Of a stretch of DNA of 64,000 nucleotides, positions 24,209 to 31,433 are shown piece by piece (positions within the stretch are counted from its first letter, which is position 1; each line of letters opens with the position of its first letter). The position numbers and the translations under genes are program-made. The notes under the pieces are model-generated. The model searched no databases. It worked only from the letters and a program-made list of their open reading frames with translations, and was not told where the DNA came from. The stretch is taken from NCBI GenBank assembly GCA_035653615.1, contig DASRBN010000001.1, positions 62,001 through 126,000 of the forward strand, given 5' to 3'. This DNA is from Ktedonobacteraceae bacterium. GTDB lineage: Bacteria > Chloroflexota > Ktedonobacteria > Ktedonobacterales > Ktedonobacteraceae.

Positions 24209-24556
24209 TCAAAGGTCCATAGCAAACCGTTCTGGATGGTTGGGGTCAATCAGAACTGGAACCAGGCTTCCTTTTTCGTAATTTGGAACCCGGTCTATCA
24301 TCCATGTCCAGAAGGTGTAGGTTTTGCCGGTTCTGGGATGAGTCCACGTGGCCGTGACATAGTAATTATCCCGTGTAAAACCGGCTGAGGTTTTTCCCAT
24401 TTCATGTCGTATTGATGTCACCATCGCAACAATGCGTCTTCCATGATGCTTCAACCACTGCATTTGATGTATTTGATAGGCGACAAACGCGATTATGAGG
24501 GCCATAGTTCCGGCTGTTAAGCTCACAGCCGTCAATAGTGATGTATTCATGGCCAT
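24209..24556 (-). CDS. DUF3592-like small membrane protein
   Basis: 115 aa. One N-terminal membrane segment (about residues 10-30) is followed by a small domain: GRRIVAMVTSIRHEMGK, TATWTHPRTGKTYTFWT and SLVPVLIDPNHPERFAM. The closing VLIDPxxPxxFxM pattern is typical of DUF3592 proteins. Function is unknown. Six bases separate its stop from that of the converging zinc-ribbon gene. It has a near-perfect consensus promoter at 24618-24646. Confidence 0.75.
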   Translation of the reverse strand: MAMNTSLLTAVSLTAGTMALIIAFVAYQIHQMQWLKHHGRRIVAMVTSIRHEMGKTSAGFTRDNYYVTATWTHPRTGKTYTFWTWMIDRVPNYEKGSLVPVLIDPNHPERFAMDL

Positions 24557-24617
24557 TTTCCCTTTTTCACTCGAGAAGAAAAACGACTTAACTACCTAAT
24601 TTCAGTATGATGGTTAT

Positions 24618-24646
24618 ATTATACGGTTTTAATTGTAACCTGTCAA
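24618..24646 (-). promoter_or_regulatory. Full-consensus promoter (TTGACA-17-TATAAT) with spacer dyad
   Basis: On the minus strand TTGACA (24646-24641), 17 bp, TATAAT (24623-24618). The spacer starts GGTT and ends with AACCG, giving an imperfect dyad (GGTT-ACAATTAA-AACC) that could bind a repressor. A promoter this strong in front of a small unknown membrane protein suggests that it is normally held down. Confidence 0.85.
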
Positions 24647-24684
24647 GTCATATTTGCCGGTTACTTAAGTGTTTTAAACATTGC

Positions 24685-24726
24685 GCACGGCCCGGAAGCC
24701 GATTTCAGGCTGTTTCCGGGCCGTGC
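24685..24726 (-). terminator. Hairpin after the VWA gene
   Basis: GCACGGCCCGGAA (24685-24697) pairs perfectly with TTCCGGGCCGTGC (24714-24726). The loop can extend the stem with GCC/GGC. It starts 30 bp after the VWA stop in its direction of transcription, followed by GCAATGTTTAAAA, a weak T-run. Probable terminator of the pspA-VWA cluster. Confidence 0.7.
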
Positions 24727-24755
24727 AGTCTTGTGTGTGAGACGGAAGATTGCTG

Positions 24756-25412
24756 CTATTCGATCATATGGAAGAGCGCGTTAGCAATCTTTTCGGGGTC
24801 GGTCTCGCCCCCAAATGACATCACCTTGACGTGCGCATTTTGCGCCTCGACCTGCTGGTAGGCTCGCAGCGCCCGGTCGTGTTCGGGTCCATAGCCAATA
24901 ATCGCCAGCACCACGTACATGCTCCCTGCTGCTCGTGCCACCGTACTCTGGAAGGTATCGGTATCGTCAGCCTCACCATCGGTGATAACGAGGGCTAACA
25001 GGAGCGGGCGTTCTGCCGCCGGTTCCGACCCGAATTCATCGGTATAGGTCTTGAGCAACTGGTTGAAGCCCGGCATGATGCGTGTTCCACCGGCCCAGCG
25101 AATCTGGCTCCACTTCTGCTGCAAGTTATTGGGATTCAGATCACCGATATCGAATGCCCGTCCATCGGCGAACGTGACGGTGCGCAGGCCGCCGCCTTCT
25201 TCCTCCTTCGCGGCCTGGCTATCGGCCGCGGCCAGGCGAGCCACGATAATACTGATTGCCTCTCGGATGGTATCTTTGCGTGGCGTCGGATCGTTCTCTG
25301 AAGTACCGTAATTCATAGAACCCGTCGTGTCGAGCAGGAGCATTGGCTCCTTCTCTTGCTCGGTTGGGGCGGGCTGATTTGAGGCTGAATTCGGGCCGCT
25401 ATTCGTATACAT
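24756..25412 (-). CDS. VWA-domain protein with intact MIDAS
   Basis: 218 aa, essentially one von Willebrand factor A domain. The metal site is complete: LLLDTTGSMN (DxTxS), GGTRIMPGF (Thr) and VITDGEADDTD (Asp). No signal peptide or TM is seen, so it is probably cytoplasmic. I chose the ATG at 25412 with AGGAG upstream; an in-frame TTG two codons earlier is too close to it. It is the last gene of a same-strand cluster with a PspA homologue and an unknown repeat-motif protein. Bacterial VWA proteins often serve as docking partners of ATPases or stress complexes. Confidence 0.88.
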   Translation of the reverse strand: MYTNSGPNSASNQPAPTEQEKEPMLLLDTTGSMNYGTSENDPTPRKDTIREAISIIVARLAAADSQAAKEEEGGGLRTVTFADGRAFDIGDLNPNNLQQKWSQIRWAGGTRIMPGFNQLLKTYTDEFGSEPAAERPLLLALVITDGEADDTDTFQSTVARAAGSMYVVLAIIGYGPEHDRALRAYQQVEAQNAHVKVMSFGGETDPEKIANALFHMIE

Positions 25413-25475
25413 ATGCAATTTCTCCTTTTGTCACTTCAGTTTGATGTTATTCTATACCATGCACTACAAACAACA

Positions 25476-25502
25476 TGTACAGGGGCATGGTTTCCCTGTA
25501 CA
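25476..25502 (-). terminator. Hairpin between pspA and the VWA gene
   Basis: TGTACAGGG (25476-25484) pairs with CCCTGTACA (25494-25502). It is followed on the minus strand by TGTTGTTTG. It could be a weak or partial terminator that lowers VWA expression relative to pspA. Confidence 0.5.
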
Positions 25503-25535
25503 TCTAGACGATGAGAAATCCGCGAAGCTGGAAGA

Positions 25536-26294
25536 TCATTCTCCCTTCGAGGATGATTCTGTCAAAAGCCCCTGTTGAGCAGATGGCCCTCCGATTTGCT
25601 GGCGCATGGCGGCCAGTTCCGCTTCGACGTTGTGCTGAGAAGAGATTTGCGCCAGCTGGTGATCGAGGTCGGTTGAGCTACCGCCGCCAAGCAAGCCCTG
25701 ATCGCCAAGCGCGCCGGAATCCAGCAGCGCATCGATGGCATCGGCGCGTGATTGCATCTGTAAGACATGCTCCTGGGCGCGCTGCATGGCTAGATTCATC
25801 TCGGCAGATTCTTTCGATATGCCAGTCGCGACCTCACTGATATGGACAGAGGCTTTTGCCGCCTGGTACTGAGCCTCGACCATCTCTTTCTGAGTGCCAA
25901 AATTCGAGACTCTCTGTTCCGCTTGCTGCACAAGTTGCTCGATTTTTTGGTGTTGCGCCTGGAGTTGCGCAAGTTGCTGCTTGTATCCGTCAACCTGGGC
26001 AGACAACGCCTCCTTACGCTGGAGTGCCAGGCGGGCCAGGTCTTCACGTCCTTGCTGCATGGCCTGCTGGGCCTGCTGTTGCAGGCGATTCTGTTGCGCC
26101 TCAACCTGTGCTTCAAGCAACTCGATATGCTTCTCGTTCTGCACGATGGTTACAAGTCCCTGGCGCAACTGCTGGAGCTGCTCCAATTGTTTGGTGTAGC
26201 TGTAATTGAACACCTCGGCCGGGTCTTCAGCCTTTTGCAAAGCATTTTCAGCCTTCATCCCGGTTACAAATTTCAAATGATCAAACAAACCCAT
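25536..26294 (-). CDS. pspA: PspA/IM30 (Vipp1) family membrane-stress protein
   Basis: 252 aa, almost wholly coiled coil. It starts MGLFDHLKFVTGMKAENALQ, then EDPAEVFNYSY, in line with the PspA/IM30 start (MGLFxRxxxxxxAxxNxxLDKAEDP). Long Gln/Glu-rich helices run to about residue 190, followed by a looser C-terminus. PspA proteins form ESCRT-III-like rods that bind and protect the cytoplasmic membrane. AGAAAGGACAG lies upstream. It is flanked by a VWA gene and an unknown gene on the same strand, probably forming one functional group. Confidence 0.85.
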   Translation of the reverse strand: MGLFDHLKFVTGMKAENALQKAEDPAEVFNYSYTKQLEQLQQLRQGLVTIVQNEKHIELLEAQVEAQQNRLQQQAQQAMQQGREDLARLALQRKEALSAQVDGYKQQLAQLQAQHQKIEQLVQQAEQRVSNFGTQKEMVEAQYQAAKASVHISEVATGISKESAEMNLAMQRAQEHVLQMQSRADAIDALLDSGALGDQGLLGGGSSTDLDHQLAQISSQHNVEAELAAMRQQIGGPSAQQGLLTESSSKGE

Positions 26295-26331
26295 TTGGAA
26301 CTGTCCTTTCTTCTCTGAATATTTACTGGTT

Positions 26332-27690
26332 TTATCTATTGGTATCCTGCTGTTCTCCGCAAACCTCGGAGAGCAGGTCCAGTACGCTACTTTCCGTGGT
26401 TGGTTCGTTCGGAGGCTGTTTGTGGTCTTCTAAGGGAGACCTTTTCTGCGCAGGCAGGTTAGATGTATTCTGGATGGTATCAGGCCCGGATATTACCTGG
26501 CTTAGCAGGTCGGGAGCGTCAGGAACAGGTGGCGCTGGCGTCTCCTGAACTGCGCCTGGCGTGGCAATCACCTGATTCAACATATTTGAAACATCAGGGG
26601 CCGGTTGTGCTTGCGCGCTCCTGCCTGCCTCAGATTCGGTTACAATCTGGTTCAGCATTTGTGATACATTGGGCGACGGCTGCTCAGGTGGTCTCTGAGG
26701 CACAGCTGGCTCGGCAATCACCGCATTAAACAGATCAGCTACATCCGGTTCGGGCGGTGCAGGTGCTGGCGCAGGAGACACCTGCGGTGTGGGTGAATCA
26801 GGCGGTGCGGGTGTTCTCCTGATTGGTTCCTGGTAGAAATCTTGTTTGTCGTAATTTTGCTGCCTGTAACTTTCTGCTTGGGGAACCTTGTAAGCTGGCC
26901 GCGCATGTAATGCCGGGTTCGCGACCAGCTGGCTTATCTTGAAAAAGCTTTCCATTGCCTCCCAGAGGAATCCCTCGGCTTTATCACTCAGCTCATCCGT
27001 AACCTGCCCCTGGCTGATCTGCCCTACCATATCGATGCCGGTGCGCAGGTGGAAGTCTCCGAGTCGTAATTCGCCTTTCATCTGCTCAAGATGTGCCGAG
27101 ATCGCGGGTGGCACGGGCAATTTGGCCGCATCCAGCGCAAGTTCATATTTCGCCAGCAATCCGGCGGCCCAGTCTCGCATTTCCTGAGCCGCCCCGATGA
27201 TTCCCTGCAAGTGTGGAAGTGGAAATCGCTCGCTCGCGCCCCGGACATGCGGACCGAATGGAAGCGGCAAGGAGTAGGAGAGAGGAATGTAGTCAGGATT
27301 CGACGATGCTTTAATGGCCTCCTCAAGGTATGGCTCGATATGTTCGCACAGTGCCAATGCCTGATCGTAACTCACACGGGGCAAATAGTTCGTAGCGCCA
27401 GCGTTCGCCGTGGCATAGGCTTTCAGCAATTCCTGCACAAATACGATGTTTGTACGGCAGGCGCGCACGAATGCCAGCGCATACCCCATCCTGGCATAGG
27501 CATCCCATGGCGCCATTCCCTGCATGATAAGCGTATCTACTTCGTCGTCGATCTGCTGCCAGACCTCTTCGATCTGGCTTGCCGAGCGTAAATATCCCTG
27601 TATCGTGGCATCGCTCACCTCACCATAGATATTGCTCGCGATGAATCTCTGCAGCCATTGGCCCATATCTCGCTCGATTCTCCTTTTCAT
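26332..27690 (-). CDS. Unknown helical protein with repeated C-terminal short motifs
   Basis: About 452 aa; I do not recognise the family. The first ~270 residues are predicted helical with conserved-looking aromatic and acidic patches (MGQWLQRFIASNIYG, PWDAYARMGYALAFVRACR). The C-terminal ~160 residues are Pro-rich and contain at least four copies of a short motif spaced ~30 residues: VADLFNAVIAEP, VSQMLNQIVTES, VSNMLNQVIATP, APDLLSQVISGP, and a final VLDLLSEVCGE. These look like amphipathic short linear motifs in a disordered tail, as used for docking. ATG choices are 27690 or 27666. pspA starts 37 bp after its stop. Confidence 0.75.
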   Translation of the reverse strand: MKRRIERDMGQWLQRFIASNIYGEVSDATIQGYLRSASQIEEVWQQIDDEVDTLIMQGMAPWDAYARMGYALAFVRACRTNIVFVQELLKAYATANAGATNYLPRVSYDQALALCEHIEPYLEEAIKASSNPDYIPLSYSLPLPFGPHVRGASERFPLPHLQGIIGAAQEMRDWAAGLLAKYELALDAAKLPVPPAISAHLEQMKGELRLGDFHLRTGIDMVGQISQGQVTDELSDKAEGFLWEAMESFFKISQLVANPALHARPAYKVPQAESYRQQNYDKQDFYQEPIRRTPAPPDSPTPQVSPAPAPAPPEPDVADLFNAVIAEPAVPQRPPEQPSPNVSQMLNQIVTESEAGRSAQAQPAPDVSNMLNQVIATPGAVQETPAPPVPDAPDLLSQVISGPDTIQNTSNLPAQKRSPLEDHKQPPNEPTTESSVLDLLSEVCGEQQDTNR

Positions 27691-27768
27691 CGCACTTTTT
27701 GGTCTCTTTCTCACTGCCCAACGGTAAACGTGGCAGACCTGGATTTTTGAGAGATAAAAATCCGCCCG

Positions 27769-27798
27769 TTGACAACCCCTATCTTTGCCTGTTACCCT
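27769..27798 (+). promoter_or_regulatory. Promoter for the CoA-transferase-M20 peptidase pair
   Basis: TTGACA (27769-27774), 18-bp spacer, TACCCT (27793-27798). The leader to the ATG at 27870 is about 65 nt. Confidence 0.7.
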
Positions 27799-27869
27799 AT
27801 CATACAACAGACAATGGTTTTTAGCGGCACCTGTGCAGGATACCGTGACCCCTCTTGAAGGAGATGTGC

Positions 27870-29060
27870 ATGAGCCAGCCTCTCAATGGAATTCGTGTTC
27901 TCGACCTCTCGCGCCTGCTCCCTGGCGCCTATGCATCGCAGATGCTGGCGGATTTCGGCGCCGACGTCATCAAAGTCGAGGAGCCGGGCAGCGGCGATTA
28001 TGGACGTTTTATGCCACCCCATGGTGCGGGCGGCATGAGCCTGTACTACCTGGCCATCAACCGTAATAAACGCAGTATCACCCTCAATCTCAAATCGGCT
28101 GAGGGACGCGAGATATTCCTGCGCCTGGTGCGCGACGCCGATGTGCTGCTGGAAAGCTTCCGTCCCGGTGTGCTGGAACGCCTGGGCCTGAGCTACGAAC
28201 AACTTCAGGAAGTGAAACCGGGCCTGATCTACTGCGCCATCAGCGGCTACGGGCAGGATGGCCCCTATCGCCTGCGCGCCGGACACGACCTGAACTATGC
28301 TGGCTATGCCGGCCTGCTCCACTACAATCGCGCGCCCAATGGCGAACCTGTCATGCCTGCTACACAGTTCGGCGACCTGGCCGGAGGGAGTTTTATGGCC
28401 GTTATCGGCATTTTGACCGCGCTGCTGGGCCGCAATCAGACGGGCGAGGGACGCATGATCGATGTCTCCATGACCGAGGGCGTCATGGCGCTGCTGCCAC
28501 TCTTTGCCACTGCCTATTTAAATACCGGGGAGGCTCCCTATCCAGGGCGGTCCGCGCTTGATGGCGGACTTCCTTGCTACAATATCTATGAAACGGCGGA
28601 TGGCAAGCACGTTACGCTGGCCGCGCTCGAATATAAATTCTGGCATACCTTCTGCACCCGTGTTGGACACCTGGAATTGCTGCCGTTTCACACCCCTGCC
28701 GGTCCCGGCGAGCGCGAGCAGGCCATGGACATGCTGCGCGCCATCTTCAAGACTAAAACACGCGACGAATGGATCGCGGAACTGGCCGATATCGATGCCT
28801 GTGTTGGTCCCGTCTACAGCATCGACGAGGCGCTCAACGACCCGCATGCCCAGGCGCGCGGCACCAGCGTCACTGGCGCAAAACTGCCCGAAACAGGCGA
28901 AACGTTCCGCACGCTACCAACGTTTCCCCGCGTATCTGGTGTCGCGGACGAGCAACGTTACCCGCCACCCGGGTTGGGCGAGCATACCAACGAGTTGTTG
29001 CATGAAGCCGGTTACAGCGATGAAGAGATCGCGCAATTTCGAGCGGCAGGAGTGATATGA
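27870..29060 (+). CDS. Family III (CaiB/BaiF) CoA-transferase
   Basis: 396 aa. LNGIRVLDLSRLLPGAYASQ, LADFGADVIKVEEPG and NRNKRSITLNLKS are the N-terminal family signatures. The catalytic Asp that forms the acyl anhydride is in TQFGDLAGGSF (about residue 172). Members move CoA between carboxylic acids (formyl-CoA:oxalate, carnitine, bile acids) or racemise alpha-methylacyl-CoA. The substrate here cannot be told. GAAGGAG sits eight bases before the ATG. The stop overlaps the next start (ATGA), so it works with or is at least coupled to the M20 peptidase. Confidence 0.9.
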   Translation: MSQPLNGIRVLDLSRLLPGAYASQMLADFGADVIKVEEPGSGDYGRFMPPHGAGGMSLYYLAINRNKRSITLNLKSAEGREIFLRLVRDADVLLESFRPGVLERLGLSYEQLQEVKPGLIYCAISGYGQDGPYRLRAGHDLNYAGYAGLLHYNRAPNGEPVMPATQFGDLAGGSFMAVIGILTALLGRNQTGEGRMIDVSMTEGVMALLPLFATAYLNTGEAPYPGRSALDGGLPCYNIYETADGKHVTLAALEYKFWHTFCTRVGHLELLPFHTPAGPGEREQAMDMLRAIFKTKTRDEWIAELADIDACVGPVYSIDEALNDPHAQARGTSVTGAKLPETGETFRTLPTFPRVSGVADEQRYPPPGLGEHTNELLHEAGYSDEEIAQFRAAGVI

Positions 29061-30223
29061 GCAAACACCGCGACATCGAACAGGCCGAGCGCACGATGGT
29101 GCCTTACCTCGACGACCTGAAAACCATCGTCAATATCGACTCCGGCACCTATACTAAGTCCGGCATAGATCGCGTCGCATCGTACTTACAGGAGCGTTTC
29201 TCGGCCTTCGGCTTCTCAACGCACATCGAGAAGCAGCAAGAATACGGAAACCACCTCATCGCCACCCATACCGGTAAGGCGCCGCATGGTCCGCGCATCC
29301 TGCTGATCGGGCATATCGATACCGTCTTCGCCGAAGGTGAGGCCGAGCGCCGCCCTTTTACCATCATGCAGCGCGACGGGAAACGCATCGCTACAGGTCC
29401 GGGGGTCCTCGATATGAAATCGGGCGTCCTGATCGGTATGTACGGGCTGCATCTCTTGATAGATGCGCAGGAGGACAACTATTCCAGCGTGACCTTCCTC
29501 TGTAATAGCGACGAAGAGATCGGCTCGCCGAGCAGCCGGCCAATCGTGCAGGAACTGGCGCGGCAATCCGACGCCGTCTTAGTGCTGGAGCCGGGACGCG
29601 CGGAAGGAACCGTTGTTTCTTCGCGCAAAGGCTGCGGCCAGTACCGTGTAGAGGTGCATGGTCTATCCGCCCACGCGGGCGTCGAACCTGAAAAGGGGCG
29701 CAATGCCATCCTGGAGCTTTCTTACCAGGTGCAAAAGATGCAGGCGCTCAACGGCACCATTCCGGGAGCCACGCTCAGCGTGGGCATCATTCGCGGCGGC
29801 GAGCGCACCAACGTCGTACCGGACTACGCCTATTTTGATATGGACGTGCGCGTAAGCGACCAGGCCGGTCTCGAAGCGTTGGAAGCAGCCATGCGCAACG
29901 TAACGAAGCAAAACGTGCTGCAAGGCACGCGCATCACGCTCAGCGGCAGCGTCCTGGTTCCCCCGTTTGAGCGCAATACAGCCAACGCCCGGCTCGTCGA
30001 ACTGGTCAAGGAGGCCGGTCGCGAACTCGGCCTGAAGATACAGGACGTGGGCAGCGGAGGCGCATCGGATGCCAACACCTCCGCCGCACTGGGCATACCA
30101 ACGCTGGATGGCTTAGGCGCCGGTGGCGGCCTCGCGCACAATCCCGGCGAATATATCGAGCTGGATTATTTGCCGAAGCGTATTGCATTGCTGGCAGGAC
30201 TGGTGAAGAAGATCGGCGCGTAA
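29057..30223 (+). CDS. M20 metallopeptidase (carboxypeptidase G2-like)
   Basis: 388 aa. Zinc ligands and catalytic residues are in place: IGHIDTVF (His, catalytic Asp), GPGVLDMKSG (bridging Asp), CNSDEEIGS (catalytic Glu and Glu ligand), LEPGRAEG (Asp position replaced by Glu-Pro as in CPG2-like enzymes) and LAHNPGEYIEL (His). The dimerisation domain lies between them (VHGLSAHAGVEPEKGRNA). Such enzymes remove C-terminal glutamate or other amino acids from N-acyl amino acids. It has no signal peptide. Translation is coupled to the CoA-transferase. Confidence 0.9.
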   Translation: MSKHRDIEQAERTMVPYLDDLKTIVNIDSGTYTKSGIDRVASYLQERFSAFGFSTHIEKQQEYGNHLIATHTGKAPHGPRILLIGHIDTVFAEGEAERRPFTIMQRDGKRIATGPGVLDMKSGVLIGMYGLHLLIDAQEDNYSSVTFLCNSDEEIGSPSSRPIVQELARQSDAVLVLEPGRAEGTVVSSRKGCGQYRVEVHGLSAHAGVEPEKGRNAILELSYQVQKMQALNGTIPGATLSVGIIRGGERTNVVPDYAYFDMDVRVSDQAGLEALEAAMRNVTKQNVLQGTRITLSGSVLVPPFERNTANARLVELVKEAGRELGLKIQDVGSGGASDANTSAALGIPTLDGLGAGGGLAHNPGEYIELDYLPKRIALLAGLVKKIGA

Positions 30224-30270
30224 AATCGTGTTCTGGCCCGGTGATTCCCAAAAGAAGCCATAGAAATTTG

Positions 30271-30368
30271 GCCAGGGATTCTTCGCTGCGCTCAGAATGA
30301 CAGGCCCCCGCAGACAGCCGGCTGTCTGCGGGGGCCTGTCATTCTGAGCGCAGCGAAGAATCCCTGGC
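30271..30368. repeat. 98-bp perfect palindrome
   Basis: Arms 30271-30319 and 30320-30368 are exact reverse complements with no spacer. The outer 30 bp are the TTCGCTGCGCTCAGAATGACA repeat, and the inner 18 bp (CCCCCGCAGACAGCC) differ from the centre of the copy at 5525-5600. It lies between the M20 gene and the Rpn-like nuclease gene. Confidence 0.95.
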
Positions 30369-30452
30369 GCGAAGTCGTCGATTCGCCCTGAGCACTCGAC
30401 AGGCCGTTTCCGATATGCTACACTTGAGAAAAAGGGCAGGAGGAAACTCAAT

Positions 30453-31433
30453 GTGGCCGGGCAATACGATGATAACGTCAAAAAGTTGATCGAGGCGAAC
30501 CCACAAGATTTTGTGGCGCTGGCAGTCAAAGGAGGACAATTCGAGGCGATACTCGATAAAGAACTGAAGACTACCCATATCTTTGCTGACGCTTTGCTCA
30601 AGGTGAGACAAAATGGGAAACCCATGCTGGTGCATTTTGAATTCCAGAGCGGCGAGGATCCTCATATGCCGGAGCGACTCCTGGAATACAATACGCTAGC
30701 ATCGCGGGAACACGATTACTGGCCGGTCTCGTCATGCGTCATTTACTTGAGGAAGGTAAACAATTCGCCAACCTCACCTTTTATTCGCAAGTTACCGGAC
30801 AGCGAAGAGGTGGTAATCTTCCACTTTAAGAGTATAGAACTGGCGAAAATATCAGCAGATGAATTTCTGCAATCGGGTGGGATTGGCCTCTCACCACTTG
30901 TGACGCTGACGCAGGGTGGGACAGAACATAACGTAGTCAGAAAGATGATTGCGGGGCTTCAGTCCTCTGGAAAAACAAATCTACTCGTGATCGCATCGGC
31001 AATTGCGTCACTAGCCTTTGAAGGTAAAAGTGTAGCCGAGCAGGAATGGCTGGAAAGGACATTCGCAATGCTAAACGACACACTACGCAGTACAAAATTC
31101 TATCAAAAAATTTTGAAGGAGGGCCGTGAAGAGGGCCGTGAAGAGGGTCGCGAAGAGGGTCGTGAAGAGGGTCGCGAAGAGGGTCGCGAAGAGGAGCGCC
31201 GGCGAGAGCTTCAATTGCAACGAGATGCGCTGGTAGATATTGTTCGTGACCGCTTCCCGGACCTGGTTCGCCTGTTCAAGAAGCAGGCAGTAACCATCGA
31301 AGATCCGGTACTTCTGATGCACCTGATTGTTAAAATAAGCACTGCGCAAACCGCTGAAGAGGCAGAGCAGCAACTATTCGCCATTCTGCGGCAAGATAGT
31401 GAACACGAAGACGAGCGACGTGAACTACGGTAA
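30453..31433 (+). CDS. Rpn-like PD-(D/E)XK nuclease / transposase-like protein
   Basis: 326 aa, GTG start with AGGAGG nine bases upstream. The N-terminus (DNVKKLIEANPQDFVALAV, then VRQNGKPMLVHFEFQSG and MPERLLEYNTLA) follows the Rpn/YhgA-like family of recombination-promoting nucleases. HFEFQSG would be the E-x-Q/K active-site strand. The middle part is helical. A Gly-Arg-Glu-Glu tandem repeat (residues ~223-246) forms a charged helix before the C-terminal region, which ends as in DUF4351-type proteins. It sits just after the 98-bp palindrome. The start of the aminotransferase gene overlaps its end. Confidence 0.8.
   Translation: MAGQYDDNVKKLIEANPQDFVALAVKGGQFEAILDKELKTTHIFADALLKVRQNGKPMLVHFEFQSGEDPHMPERLLEYNTLASREHDYWPVSSCVIYLRKVNNSPTSPFIRKLPDSEEVVIFHFKSIELAKISADEFLQSGGIGLSPLVTLTQGGTEHNVVRKMIAGLQSSGKTNLLVIASAIASLAFEGKSVAEQEWLERTFAMLNDTLRSTKFYQKILKEGREEGREEGREEGREEGREEGREEERRRELQLQRDALVDIVRDRFPDLVRLFKKQAVTIEDPVLLMHLIVKISTAQTAEEAEQQLFAILRQDSEHEDERRELR
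31119..31190 (+). repeat. Six tandem 12-bp units encoding Glu-Gly-Arg-Glu
   Basis: GAGGGYCGYGAA is repeated six times with only third-position C/T changes, within the Rpn-like gene. The protein reads (EGRE) six times. The unit number can change by slippage while the frame is kept. Confidence 0.95.

Noticed and set aside
31119-31190. Short direct repeats that might suggest a CRISPR-like array
   Set aside because: Units are 12 bp with no spacers and encode GREE within an open gene.
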